Shown here: positions 25,550-34,188 of the stretch, piece after piece | Numbering within the stretch: position 1 is the first letter of the stretch | Layout: each line of letters opens with the position of its first letter | Assembly (NCBI GenBank): GCA_934394665.1 | Contig: CAKRRS010000012.1 | Location: 1-51,271, forward strand | DNA length: 51,271 nt | Reading direction: 5' to 3' | Origin: an uncultured Acetatifactor sp. | GTDB lineage: Bacteria > Bacillota > Clostridia > Lachnospirales > Lachnospiraceae | Position numbers and translations under genes: made by a program | The notes under the pieces: generated by a model | The model's database searches: none | What the model saw: only the letters and a program-made list of their open reading frames with translations | Told to the model about the DNA's origin: nothing

Positions 25550-27001
25550 ATGAAAAAACAAGTATATAACCCCTATTTGCCCAGCTATGAATATATCCCG
25601 GACGGAGAGCCGAGGGTATTCGGAGACAGACTTTATATTTATGGAAGTCATGACAAGTTCGGCGGAAGTTATTATTGCGAGAATGACTATGTCTGCTGGT
25701 CTGCACCGTTATCGAACCTGTCGGACTGGAAGTATGAGGGGGTAATCTTCCGGTATACGGATCATCCACAGGATGCGGTGCATAGAAAAGCAGAGAAAAA
25801 TGGGCGTTACTATTTGTTTGCACCGGATGTGATCCGTGGCAGAGACGAGAGATTTTATCTATATTATTCTATTGCGGATTCTTCCATCATTTCTGTAGCG
25901 GTCTGTGATACCCCGGCAGGGCAGTATGGATATCTGGGGGATGTCTGTTATCCGGACGGCAGGATATTGGGAGAGTCAGCAGGCGAATATTTTCAGTTTG
26001 ATCCCAGTATTTTCATCGATGATAATGGGCGGATTTATCTGTATTCCGGATTTTGCCCTACCAATAGAACGGTGGATGTATTTGGAAGAAAATTTGTCGG
26101 ATGCCATATGTATGAACTGGAACAGGACATGCTGACGGTACGCAAGGGACCGATGCTTGTGATTCCAAGAGAGGCGAAGGTGCCTGCAGGAGCGGTTTAT
26201 TTTGAAGCACCTTCCATGCGCAAGATAAACGGTATCTATTATCTGGTTTATTCTGCAAGAAATACGGGATTGTATTATTTTTATAGTGACAGGCCGGACG
26301 GAGACTTCTGTTTTGGCGGCAGAATCCATTCTACGTCTGACGTGGGAATCAACGGCTATTCGGAAGAAGAACCCTGCTGTTCCATGGGGAATACGCATGG
26401 AGGTCTGGTGGAATTAAACGGCAGATATTATATTTTTGATCACAGACATACGAATAACAGTTCTTTTTGCAGACAGGGTGTGGCGGAACCGGTGACCATT
26501 GATAAGCAGGGACGAATCGTCCAGGTGGAGACGACAAGCTGTGGATTAAATGGTGGATGGCTGATAGGGGAAGGATCCTATCCGGCTTACATTGCCTGTG
26601 TGCTGTATTATGAAAAGACAGTTTCTCCGGAGCAGAGAACGGCATGTATTACACAGGACGGGGACGACAGGGAGACCTTGCCCGGACAATATATCCGGGG
26701 AATCAGTAACGGCTGCATTGTGGGATACCGTTATTTTGAAGGAAACGGTTTAGTGGGAATACGAATCAGAATACGTGGCAAAGCAAGCGGAACCTTATAT
26801 GTGACCTGTCACGAAGAAGGCGGAAAAATAATGAATCCGGAGCAAAACAAGGTAGGAAAAGCAGAGATCAGATTGTGTACGGACGAATGGCAACAGCTGG
26901 AGATTCCTGTACAGGTCAGTGAGAAGATCTATCCTTTATACCTTAGGTTTCATGGGGATGGTGGATTTGATCTGTCGGAGATTACGCTTATCGCACCTTG
27001 A
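25550..27001 (+). CDS. Glycoside hydrolase family 43 with C-terminal CBM6-like domain
   Basis: A 483-residue enzyme without a signal peptide. It opens YNPYLPSYEYIPDGEPRVFG, typical of a clostridial GH43 group. Propeller residues include YIYGSHD (catalytic base), DPSIFIDDNG (second Asp) and YFEAPSMRK (acid Glu). Residues about 365-483 resemble a CBM6-like beta-sandwich. Probable arabinofuranosidase or xylosidase, acting on oligosaccharides imported into the cell; exact specificity is not readable. The start follows AAGGAG at 9 nt. It lies in the same direction as the AraC gene, likely one operon. Confidence 0.88.
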   Translation: MKKQVYNPYLPSYEYIPDGEPRVFGDRLYIYGSHDKFGGSYYCENDYVCWSAPLSNLSDWKYEGVIFRYTDHPQDAVHRKAEKNGRYYLFAPDVIRGRDERFYLYYSIADSSIISVAVCDTPAGQYGYLGDVCYPDGRILGESAGEYFQFDPSIFIDDNGRIYLYSGFCPTNRTVDVFGRKFVGCHMYELEQDMLTVRKGPMLVIPREAKVPAGAVYFEAPSMRKINGIYYLVYSARNTGLYYFYSDRPDGDFCFGGRIHSTSDVGINGYSEEEPCCSMGNTHGGLVELNGRYYIFDHRHTNNSSFCRQGVAEPVTIDKQGRIVQVETTSCGLNGGWLIGEGSYPAYIACVLYYEKTVSPEQRTACITQDGDDRETLPGQYIRGISNGCIVGYRYFEGNGLVGIRIRIRGKASGTLYVTCHEEGGKIMNPEQNKVGKAEIRLCTDEWQQLEIPVQVSEKIYPLYLRFHGDGGFDLSEITLIAP

Positions 27002-27033
27002 TTGAGAACTTTCTATCAAAAACAATATAGCAC

Positions 27034-27062
27034 TTGACAAATACCCTACGGGGGTATATCTT
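27034..27062 (+). promoter_or_regulatory. Promoter of the csoR-copA operon
   Basis: Perfect TTGACA with TATCTT at 17 bp (or TATATC at 15 bp). Operator 1 fills the spacer, so repressor binding would directly block RNA polymerase. Confidence 0.7.
27041..27057. promoter_or_regulatory. CsoR operator 1
   Basis: ATACCCTACGGGGGTAT, an imperfect G/C-centred palindrome of the CsoR type (TACCC...GGGTA), between the -35 and -10 boxes. Confidence 0.75.
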
Positions 27063-27077
27063 GTAAAAGAAAACAGG

Positions 27078-27094
27078 ATACCCCTGTGGGGTAT
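27078..27094. promoter_or_regulatory. CsoR operator 2
   Basis: ATACCCCTGTGGGGTAT, a perfect palindrome apart from its central base, starting 37 bp after operator 1 and thus in the transcribed leader. Confidence 0.75.
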
Positions 27095-27177
27095 TTATAC
27101 TTACGCAAACAGTAGATCAGTAAGCTCTGCATGAGAAGTATGGAAGATTGCAAACGCATTGGGAAGAGAGGAGACTT

Positions 27178-27501
27178 ATGGCAGAACAGATCGGAGAAAC
27201 ATCCACCACTTGTTGTCATTGTCATCAGAAAGCAACACCCCGTTCGGAAAAGGAAAGAAAACAATTGCAGAACCGCTTAAGCCGGATGGCGGGACAGTTA
27301 AACGGTATCAGCCGGATGCTGGAAGAAAACCGGTATTGCGGAGATATCCTGACACAGGTGGCAGCGGTGGAAAGTGCTTTGCAGGCATTCGGTTATGCAA
27401 TCCTGAAGGAGCATATGGAGACCTGTGTGGTTGAGGAAATCCAAAAAGGGAATACTGCTATCGTGGAGGAAGCGGTAGAACTGGTGAAAAAATTAAAGTA
27501 G
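27178..27501 (+). CDS. csoR: Copper-sensing repressor CsoR
   Basis: A 107-residue all-helical repressor of the CsoR/RcnR family. RLSRMAGQLNGISRMLEENRYC begins the fold (Cys in RYCGD). The copper ligands are completed by His and Cys in EHMETC, so the C-H-C triad of CsoR is intact. An N-terminal extension contains TTCCHCHQ, three further thiols or imidazoles close together, not part of the core family. Copper binding releases DNA; two operator palindromes lie upstream. The start was set at MAEQIGE behind GAGGAG. It is followed by copA after 115 bp, probably as one operon. Confidence 0.9.
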   Translation: MAEQIGETSTTCCHCHQKATPRSEKERKQLQNRLSRMAGQLNGISRMLEENRYCGDILTQVAAVESALQAFGYAILKEHMETCVVEEIQKGNTAIVEEAVELVKKLK

Positions 27502-27616
27502 AGACTTCGGAGATCGTACACGCCCGAAACAAATTTGTTATGCTGATACACACAGGGCATACGCTTAAATAAGGGCGAAAATATACAGTTACAGATAGGG
27601 AAAGAGGTGTAGTATT

Positions 27617-30544
27617 GTGAAAGAAAGATATCATGTGACAGGAATGTCCTGCTCCGCATGCTCTTCGCATGTGGAGAAGGCGGTAAATAAATTGGATGCG
27701 GTGGAAAAAGCATCTGTGAACCTGCTGACGGAGACCATGGATGTCACTTATGATGAGAGCAGATTATCTTCCGGGGGGATTATTGATGCGGTGGTGAAAG
27801 CCGGCTACGGAGCTTCCGTGATGAGCAAAAGCAGTAACGGGAATGCGGCAGTGGGCGGACAGAGCGCTTCCGGCAGAGGGAACCGCCGAAGCGGATCCGG
27901 CGCCGACGGCAAACAGGAATTACAGCAGAAGTTGGATGCGGAAGCAAAAGCCATGAAGTGGCGTCTGGGAATCTCCATCGGATTCCTGATTCCGTTAATG
28001 TATGTATCCATGCATCATATGTTCAAGGAATGGTTCGGCATTCCTGTTCCGGCATTTATCGTGAATACCATGCACGGCAATGCCAATGCCATGAACTTTG
28101 CACTGACGCAGTTTCTACTGCTGTTGCCGATCCTGTATGTGAACCGGAAATTTTTTACTGTGGGGTTCAAGACACTGGCACACCGCAGTCCAAACATGGA
28201 CAGTCTGATCGCACTGGGATCCGGTGCGGCACTGGTGTACGGAATCTTCGCCATGTACCGGATCAGTTACGGTCTTGGCTACGGAGATATGGCGGTAGTG
28301 GAGCATTATGCGCATGACCTGTATTTTGAATCTTCCGGTACGATTTTGACGCTGATCACCGTCGGAAAATATCTGGAGAGCCGTTCCAAGGGCAAGACCA
28401 GTGAAGCAATTACGAAGCTGATGAACCTGGCTCCCAAGGTGGCAATCCTCGTGACGGAAGACGGACAGGAGAAGGAAGTGCCGACGGAGAGTCTGCAAAA
28501 AGGTGATATTTTCCTGGTAAAACCGGGCAGCCTCGTACCGGTAGACGGTATTGTGCTGGAAGGCAACTCCAGTGTGGATGAAGCGGCAATCACAGGAGAG
28601 AGCGTTCCTGTGGAGAAGCAGGCAGGCGACCATGTGGTCTCTGCTACCGTGAATAAAGCGGGCTTCTTAAAATGCCGTGCAGACCGTGTCGGTGATGATA
28701 CGACGCTGGCGCAGATCATCCGCCTGGTGGAGGAAGCCGGCGCCAGCAAGGCACCGATCGCACAGCTGGCAGATAAAGTGGCAGGAGTATTCGTACCTAC
28801 TGTTATGGTGATTTCGTTGGTTACATTGATCGTGTGGCTGGCAAACGGTGCCACCGCAGAGTTTGCGATTTCTACAGCTATCGCAGTACTGGTAATTTCC
28901 TGCCCCTGTGCACTGGGGCTGGCAACTCCGGTGGCTATCATGGTAGGCACGGGCGTAGGAGCAGGTAACGGTATCCTGATCAAGACAGGTGAAGCCTTGC
29001 AACAGGCAAAAGAGATCGATACCGTCGTTCTGGACAAGACCGGAACCATCACAAGCGGTAAACTGAAAGTAGAAGAAATCAGTGGTTATGATGCCCGGAT
29101 ACCTATGGATGCCATGATGCAGATTGCAGCGGCACTTGAGAAAAAGAGTGAACATCCGTTGGCGGAAGCGGTGGTGGAATATGCAGAGCGTGAGCATCTG
29201 CCGATTCCGGAAATGCGGGATTTCAGGGCGACCTTCGGACGCGGCGTGGAAGGTGCGCTGACACATGATTTTGCTGTGCAGGAATCCTTGAAAAAAGATG
29301 GACCGACTGCAGTGTTTTATGCCGGAAAATTCGATGAAAAAAATGTGGGAAATTCTGTCGGAACAGAAAATGGTACAAAAGATGCCGCAGCAATGACAAA
29401 AGAAAGTTCAGAGTCTGCGGAGCTGTCGCAGAGAAAAACTATCCTTCCGGCAGGTACAAAATTCTATGTAGGCAATCTTGCTTTTCTGCAGGAGAAGAAT
29501 ATTATTTTGCCGGATGGGGCATCAGACGCCCTGAACCGGATGGCAGACGAAGGCATGACACCGCTTCTGACAGCAATGGAAGGTACCTTCCGGGAAGTAA
29601 ACTCTCAGGAAACTTGTTTTCTTGGAATCATCGGCGTAGCGGATACGGTCAAAGCTACTTCCTATGAAGCAATTCAGGCATGGGAGAAGATGGGTGTGAA
29701 AGTCATCATGCTGACCGGTGATAACAGACGAACCGCAGAAGCTGTACGGGAAAAACTCGGAATCTCCGAAGTCGTGGCGGAAGTAATGCCGCAGGATAAG
29801 GAGAAGAAGGTCAGTGAGTTAAAGCGTCAGGGACACAAGGTGGCAATGATCGGTGACGGTATCAACGACGCACCCGCACTGGCAGCGGCAGACGTCGGAA
29901 TGGCCATCGGTGCCGGAACGGATGTAGCGATGGAGAGCGCAGATATCATCCTGATGAAAAATGATCTCCGGGATGCGGTGACTGCTATGAAGTTAAGCCG
30001 TTCCGTGATCCGGAATATCAAAGAGAACCTGTTCTGGGCATTTTTCTACAACTGCATCGGTATCCCTCTGGCTGCAGGCGTGTTGTATCCGGCATACGGA
30101 ATCCGCTTAAATCCCATGTTCGGTGCGGCAGCCATGAGTTTGAGCAGTATCTTCGTCGTGACGAATGCATTGCGGTTGAAAGGGTTTCAGAGCGGATTTG
30201 CCACATTGAAGATTTCCGGTAATGAAAAGACAACAAAAATAATGCGTGAAACCACAGATGTAAAAACAGGTATACAGGAAGCACCTGTGGATCAAAATAA
30301 CAGAGAAGAGAAAGAGAGGACAAACACAATGACAAAAGTAATCAGTATCGAAGGAATGATGTGCAACCACTGCACCGGAACCGTACAGAAGGCACTGGAG
30401 GCGGTAGAAGGTGTAACCGCAGTAACCATGAGCCTGGAGCAGAAGAATGCTACCGTGGATATGGCTGGCGATGTGGCAGATGAGGTGCTGACCAGGGCTG
30501 TGACGGATGCCGGCTATGAAGTAAAGGGCGTTACAGCAAAATAA
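27617..30544 (+). CDS. copA: Copper-exporting P1B-type ATPase CopA with C-terminal CopZ-like domain
   Basis: A 975-residue Cu+-exporting ATPase. Residues 1-68 form a heavy-metal-associated domain with GMSCSAC (Cys12, Cys15). Eight membrane helices follow, with the CPC metal site at 429-431. The actuator has ITGES, the phosphorylation domain has DKTGT (Asp473), the nucleotide domain has SEHPLAEAV, and GDGINDAPAL follows. An insertion at about 570-615 within the nucleotide domain is unusual. Residues 905-975 form a second metal domain (GMMCNHC) after the last helix, normally a separate CopZ chaperone; Met905 has a good ribosome binding site upstream. The GTG start follows AGAGGTG. Confidence 0.93.
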   Translation: MKERYHVTGMSCSACSSHVEKAVNKLDAVEKASVNLLTETMDVTYDESRLSSGGIIDAVVKAGYGASVMSKSSNGNAAVGGQSASGRGNRRSGSGADGKQELQQKLDAEAKAMKWRLGISIGFLIPLMYVSMHHMFKEWFGIPVPAFIVNTMHGNANAMNFALTQFLLLLPILYVNRKFFTVGFKTLAHRSPNMDSLIALGSGAALVYGIFAMYRISYGLGYGDMAVVEHYAHDLYFESSGTILTLITVGKYLESRSKGKTSEAITKLMNLAPKVAILVTEDGQEKEVPTESLQKGDIFLVKPGSLVPVDGIVLEGNSSVDEAAITGESVPVEKQAGDHVVSATVNKAGFLKCRADRVGDDTTLAQIIRLVEEAGASKAPIAQLADKVAGVFVPTVMVISLVTLIVWLANGATAEFAISTAIAVLVISCPCALGLATPVAIMVGTGVGAGNGILIKTGEALQQAKEIDTVVLDKTGTITSGKLKVEEISGYDARIPMDAMMQIAAALEKKSEHPLAEAVVEYAEREHLPIPEMRDFRATFGRGVEGALTHDFAVQESLKKDGPTAVFYAGKFDEKNVGNSVGTENGTKDAAAMTKESSESAELSQRKTILPAGTKFYVGNLAFLQEKNIILPDGASDALNRMADEGMTPLLTAMEGTFREVNSQETCFLGIIGVADTVKATSYEAIQAWEKMGVKVIMLTGDNRRTAEAVREKLGISEVVAEVMPQDKEKKVSELKRQGHKVAMIGDGINDAPALAAADVGMAIGAGTDVAMESADIILMKNDLRDAVTAMKLSRSVIRNIKENLFWAFFYNCIGIPLAAGVLYPAYGIRLNPMFGAAAMSLSSIFVVTNALRLKGFQSGFATLKISGNEKTTKIMRETTDVKTGIQEAPVDQNNREEKERTNTMTKVISIEGMMCNHCTGTVQKALEAVEGVTAVTMSLEQKNATVDMAGDVADEVLTRAVTDAGYEVKGVTAK
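30329..30544 (+). CDS. Possible internal start giving a free CopZ-like chaperone
   Basis: In the copA frame, ATG codon 905 is preceded by GAGAGG at 9 nt and would give a 71-residue protein beginning MTKVISIEGMMCNHC. That is the size and layout of free CopZ copper chaperones. No stop separates it from CopA, so it would be made only by internal initiation or by proteolysis. Entry is provisional. Confidence 0.35.
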   Translation: MTKVISIEGMMCNHCTGTVQKALEAVEGVTAVTMSLEQKNATVDMAGDVADEVLTRAVTDAGYEVKGVTAK

Positions 30545-30585
30545 GTCTGACCTTTGTTGCCGGATAGGAATAGCACATGATGAAA

Positions 30586-30651
30586 AAATGGCGCCGCCAC
30601 CGTGTTGCGGTCTGCTTTATGAGCAGACGGAATGCGGTGGCAGCGCCATTT
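30586..30651 (+). other. Long stem-loop after copA
   Basis: AAATGGCGC plus GCCACCG pairs with CGGTGGC plus GCGCCATTT (16 bp with one mismatch); an inner TCTGCT/AGCAGA helix sits above an internal loop. It starts 42 bp after the copA stop. There is no T run, and it runs straight into the first TGGGTCTATA motif, so it may belong to the repeat cluster and not act as a terminator. Confidence 0.6.
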
Positions 30652-30879
30652 GGGTCTATAGCGAAAAAAGTGCTTTTCAGATACTTTTTTTATGTAGATA
30701 TCATAGATTTTTGTGCGCTGTGGGTCTATACAGAAAAAAATATCATTTTAGATACTCAAATCACGAAAAATGAGTATCCGGAGAGCAAATTTTTTTTCTA
30801 TAGACCCAAAGTGGATCTTCCGGAGTGATATTATGGCGGAAAAGGGGATCAGAAAACAAGATTTTTCTGTATAGACCCA
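30651..30879. repeat. Nested direct and inverted TGGGTCTATA repeats
   Basis: Four copies: direct at 30651 (TGGGTCTATAGCGAAAAAA) and 30721 (TGGGTCTATACAGAAAAA), inverted ending at 30808 and 30879. The second and fourth copies share 18 nt exactly. Between them lies another hairpin, GATACTCA/TGAGTATC (30751-30778). The arms can pair in competing ways. No convincing gene is here: short open frames over the repeats translate the same motif and look spurious. Confidence 0.65.
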
Positions 30880-30957
30880 TGACTGATATCACTTTATCAT
30901 CATGCACAACTGTTGTGAAATAGCGTAAGTGAAAGTGTATCAATCAATTGCATCATG

Positions 30958-30987
30958 GAAAATGCAAAGGGGAGATTATGCATTTTC
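30958..30987. repeat. Inverted repeat upstream of the clpB promoter
   Basis: GAAAATGCA and TGCATTTTC, 9 bp perfect, 12-nt spacing, about 35 bp before the -35 box of clpB. It may be an operator. Confidence 0.4.
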
Positions 30988-31020
30988 GAAAGATTCTATA
31001 TAAAGTTTATACTTTCTTAA

Positions 31021-31048
31021 TTGATTTTCTTACACTATGTGTTATATT
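31021..31048 (+). promoter_or_regulatory. Promoter of clpB
   Basis: TTGATT, a 16-bp spacer, and TATATT. Neither a CIRCE element nor CtsR heptads were found, although clpB is often controlled by CtsR or HrcA. Confidence 0.5.
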
Positions 31049-31121
31049 AACTATAGAACAGATGAAACAAGAGAGATTTTGAGATTGTAGCATCTGTCTG
31101 ACGAAGGAACGGACAAAGAAA

Positions 31122-31142
31122 TTTGAATAAAACAAATTCAAA
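31122..31142 (+). other. Dyad in the clpB leader
   Basis: TTTGAAT, 7 nt, ATTCAAA: a perfect 7-bp dyad about 75 nt after the predicted clpB start of transcription. It could be a repressor site or an RNA hairpin. Confidence 0.35.
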
Positions 31143-31210
31143 CAATCAGTTCATCGTCGAAAAATCAAGGAAAATGAAATTGTAACACCTTAGTGAGGAG
31201 GCGAACGATT

Positions 31211-33811
31211 ATGAATATTGATAAATTTACACAGAAATCCATAGAAGCAGTCAATGGCTGTGAAAAGCTCGCCATGGAGTATGGTAATCAGGAGATTGAG
31301 CAGGAGCATCTGCTGTATAGTCTGCTGACGCTGGATGACAGCCTGATTTTGAAACTTGTGGAGAAAATGGAAATCCAGAAGGAACATTTTGTCAACCGTG
31401 CGAAACAGGCTTTGGAGAAGAGAGTGAAGGTGCAGGGCGGTCAGCCTTACATTGGTCAGTATCTGAACAAAGTGCTGGTCAGTGCATCCGATGAAGCAAA
31501 ACAGATGGGAGATGAATATGTCTCCGTAGAGCATCTGTTCCTTTCTATGATCAAGTATCCTAACAAAGAGATTGCTGAGATCTGGAAAGAATACGGTATC
31601 ACCAGAGAGCGTTTTTTGCAGGCACTGTCTACGGTGAGAGGTAATCAGAGAGTAACCAGTGATAATCCGGAAGCAACTTATGATACTTTGGAAAAATACG
31701 GACAGGATCTGGTGGAGAAAGCGAGAAACCAGAAACTGGATCCCGTGATCGGACGTGATAACGAGATTAGAAATGTCGTGCGTATCCTGTCCCGTAAGAC
31801 GAAGAATAACCCGGTGCTGATCGGTGAACCCGGTGTCGGTAAAACAGCCGTGGTAGAAGGTCTGGCACAGCGTATTGTCAAAGGTGATGTCCCTCAGGGA
31901 CTGAAAGACAAGAAGATTTTTGCACTGGATATGGGTGCGCTGGTAGCAGGTGCAAAATACAGAGGTGAATTTGAGGAACGTCTGAAAGCCGTACTGGACG
32001 ATGTGAAAAACAGTGATGGACAGATTATTCTGTTCATTGATGAATTGCATACCATTGTCGGTGCCGGTAAGACGGATGGCGCACTGGATGCCGGCAATAT
32101 GTTAAAACCTATGCTGGCGCGTGGCGAACTGCATTGTATCGGTGCCACTACTTTGGATGAGTACAGACAGTACATTGAAAAAGATGCCGCTCTGGAACGT
32201 CGTTTCCAGCCGGTTATGGTAGAGGAACCTACCGTGGAAGATACGATTTCTATCTTACGTGGTCTGAAGGATCGTTACGAAGTGTACCATGGTGTGAAAA
32301 TCATGGATAATGCGTTGGTAAGCGCGGCAGTACTTTCCAACCGTTATATTACAGACAGATTCCTGCCGGATAAGGCAATCGATCTGGTAGATGAAGCCTG
32401 TGCCCTGATCAAGACAGAGATGGACAGTATGCCTACGGAACTGGATGAACTGCGCCGTAAGGTAACACAGCTGGAGATCGAGGAAGCCGCTTTGAAAAAA
32501 GAGGATGACCGGATCAGTAAAGAACGTCTGGCAGATTTACAGAAAGAATTGGCAGATCTGAAGGATCAGTTCAATACGAAAAAAGCACAGTGGGATAATG
32601 AAAAAGCATCCGTGGATAAGCTTTCCAAACTGCGTGAAGAGAAAGACCGCATGAACAATGAGATCCAGATCGCAGAGAGAGAAGGAGATTATGAAAAAGC
32701 CGGTCGTCTGAAATACAGTGAATTACCTGCTTTGGAGAAACAGCTGGCACAGGAAGAGGACAAGGTCGGCGAATCCGATCTGTCACTGGTACACGAAAAA
32801 GTATCGGAAGAAGAAATTGCCCGGATTATCTCCCGTTGGACCGGTATTCCCGTAGCAAAACTGACCGAGAGCGAGCGTAACAAGACCCTTCACCTGGATG
32901 AAGAACTGCACAAACGTGTGGTAGGACAGGATGAAGGCGTGACCAAGGTCACCGAAGCTATCATTCGTTCCAAGGCCGGTATCAAGGATCCCAGTAAGCC
33001 CATCGGTTCGTTCCTGTTTTTAGGACCTACCGGTGTCGGTAAGACGGAGCTGGCGAAGAGTCTGGCGGCAGCATTGTTCGACGATGAGAACAACATGGTG
33101 CGTATCGATATGAGTGAGTACATGGAGAAGTATTCTGTCTCCCGTCTGATCGGAGCGCCTCCCGGATACGTAGGATACGAAGAGGGCGGTCAGCTGACCG
33201 AAGCCGTGCGGAGAAAACCTTACAGTGTGGTACTGTTCGATGAAATCGAAAAAGCACATCCCGATGTGTTTAACGTATTGCTGCAGGTACTGGATGACGG
33301 TCGTATCACCGATTCCCAGGGACGTACGGTAGACTTCAAGAATACCATTCTGATCATGACTTCCAACATCGGTGCAAGCTATCTGTTGGACGGCATCAAC
33401 GAGGACGGTACGATCAAGCCGGAGGCAGAAGTGGCAGTCATGAATGACTTGCGTGCTCATTTCCGTCCGGAGTTCCTGAACCGACTGGACGAAACGATCC
33501 TCTTCAAGCCTCTGACCAAGGACAACATCAGTGGCATTATCCACCTGATCATTGCCGACCTGAACAAGCGTCTGGAGGATAAACAGCTGACCATTCGTCT
33601 GTCGGACGAGGCCATGCAGTATATCGTGGACAATGCGTATGATCCGGTCTACGGTGCACGTCCTCTGAAGCGGTATATCCAGAAGTATGTGGAGACACTG
33701 GCAGCTAAGATGATCCTCGCAGATCAGGTAGAAGAGGGCGATACCATTGTCATTACCGTGGAAGGAGACAAACTTTCCGCACAATGCGAAAAAGGATCCA
33801 AAAACCAATAA
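31211..33811 (+). CDS. clpB: Disaggregase chaperone ClpB
   Basis: An 866-residue Hsp100 protein, normal length. An N-domain (1-150) precedes NBD1 with GEPGVGKT and the sensor [15 protein letters not shown] coiled-coil middle domain spans about 400-530 (charged heptads such as [18 protein letters not shown]). NBD2 follows with [14 protein letters not shown] and the C-terminal AAA+ small domain ([11 protein letters not shown]). It pulls proteins out of aggregates with DnaK. The coiled coil separates it from ClpC. The start follows GAGGAGG. It is transcribed alone: promoter with a 160-nt leader in front, strong terminator behind. Confidence 0.96.
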   Translation: MNIDKFTQKSIEAVNGCEKLAMEYGNQEIEQEHLLYSLLTLDDSLILKLVEKMEIQKEHFVNRAKQALEKRVKVQGGQPYIGQYLNKVLVSASDEAKQMGDEYVSVEHLFLSMIKYPNKEIAEIWKEYGITRERFLQALSTVRGNQRVTSDNPEATYDTLEKYGQDLVEKARNQKLDPVIGRDNEIRNVVRILSRKTKNNPVLIGEPGVGKTAVVEGLAQRIVKGDVPQGLKDKKIFALDMGALVAGAKYRGEFEERLKAVLDDVKNSDGQIILFIDELHTIVGAGKTDGALDAGNMLKPMLARGELHCIGATTLDEYRQYIEKDAALERRFQPVMVEEPTVEDTISILRGLKDRYEVYHGVKIMDNALVSAAVLSNRYITDRFLPDKAIDLVDEACALIKTEMDSMPTELDELRRKVTQLEIEEAALKKEDDRISKERLADLQKELADLKDQFNTKKAQWDNEKASVDKLSKLREEKDRMNNEIQIAEREGDYEKAGRLKYSELPALEKQLAQEEDKVGESDLSLVHEKVSEEEIARIISRWTGIPVAKLTESERNKTLHLDEELHKRVVGQDEGVTKVTEAIIRSKAGIKDPSKPIGSFLFLGPTGVGKTELAKSLAAALFDDENNMVRIDMSEYMEKYSVSRLIGAPPGYVGYEEGGQLTEAVRRKPYSVVLFDEIEKAHPDVFNVLLQVLDDGRITDSQGRTVDFKNTILIMTSNIGASYLLDGINEDGTIKPEAEVAVMNDLRAHFRPEFLNRLDETILFKPLTKDNISGIIHLIIADLNKRLEDKQLTIRLSDEAMQYIVDNAYDPVYGARPLKRYIQKYVETLAAKMILADQVEEGDTIVITVEGDKLSAQCEKGSKNQ

Positions 33812-33855
33812 AACGCATTGTAAAGTAACAATGAAATAGCAAAACAGTAAACGGG

Positions 33856-33895
33856 AAAAGCGAAAGTGGCAGACTTGTCATTTTCGCTTTTTTTT
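33856..33895 (+). terminator. Terminator of clpB
   Basis: AAAAGCGAAAGTG pairs with CATTTTCGCTTTT, followed by further T residues. Confidence 0.85.
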
Positions 33896-33940
33896 GTTAT
33901 GATTTCGAGAGGAAGTCCGCAGAATTGTTTATGCGAATAA

Positions 33941-33982
33941 TCCCGCGAAGCGGGATGCAGAGTGCGCAAGCACGATCCGTGA
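33941..33982 (+). repeat. Two-hairpin intergenic element, copy 2
   Basis: TCCCGC-GAA-GCGGGA, TGCAGA spacer, then GTGC-GCAA-GCAC and GATCCGTGA. It has the same plan as 9309-9348: stems differ in sequence but keep pairing, loops and the CGTGA tail are kept. It sits just before the DUF4250 gene. Confidence 0.45.
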
Positions 33983-34014
33983 GCTTACGATGTATAATGA
34001 AAAGAGGAAAAAAT

Positions 34015-34188
34015 ATGATACCACAGGATCCTGTAATGTTATTAAGTTTTATAAATCTGAAATTACGTGATTTCTACGGAAGTCTGGATCAGCTGTGCGA
34101 TGACCTGGATGTAAGTGAACAGGAGATCACAGAGAAACTGGCGGGCATTGATTATCATTATGACAGGGAGAAAAATCAGTTTGTATAA
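34015..34188 (+). CDS. Small DUF4250-type protein
   Basis: A 57-residue protein of the DUF4250 type (MIPQDPVMLLSFINLKLRD, then LDQLCDDLDVSEQEI). Predicted helical, with no signal. The function is unknown; its shape resembles a small helix-turn-helix, but I would not claim DNA binding. The ATG follows AAGAGGAAAA. Its last 8 bp overlap the likely TTG start of the next gene, so translational coupling is likely. Confidence 0.75.
   Translation: MIPQDPVMLLSFINLKLRDFYGSLDQLCDDLDVSEQEITEKLAGIDYHYDREKNQFV

Noticed and set aside
25236..25823. A 195-codon minus frame across the AraC-GH43 junction
   Set aside because: It crosses two real genes and has no homologous motif or ribosome binding site.
30577..30828. 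Short open frames over the post-copA repeats
   Set aside because: They translate the repeat itself (similar VYxEK runs in different frames), have no ribosome binding site and no family match.
33020..33808. A 262-codon frame antisense to clpB
   Set aside because: Shadow of the highly conserved ClpB frame; translation is Cys/His-rich without any fold pattern.
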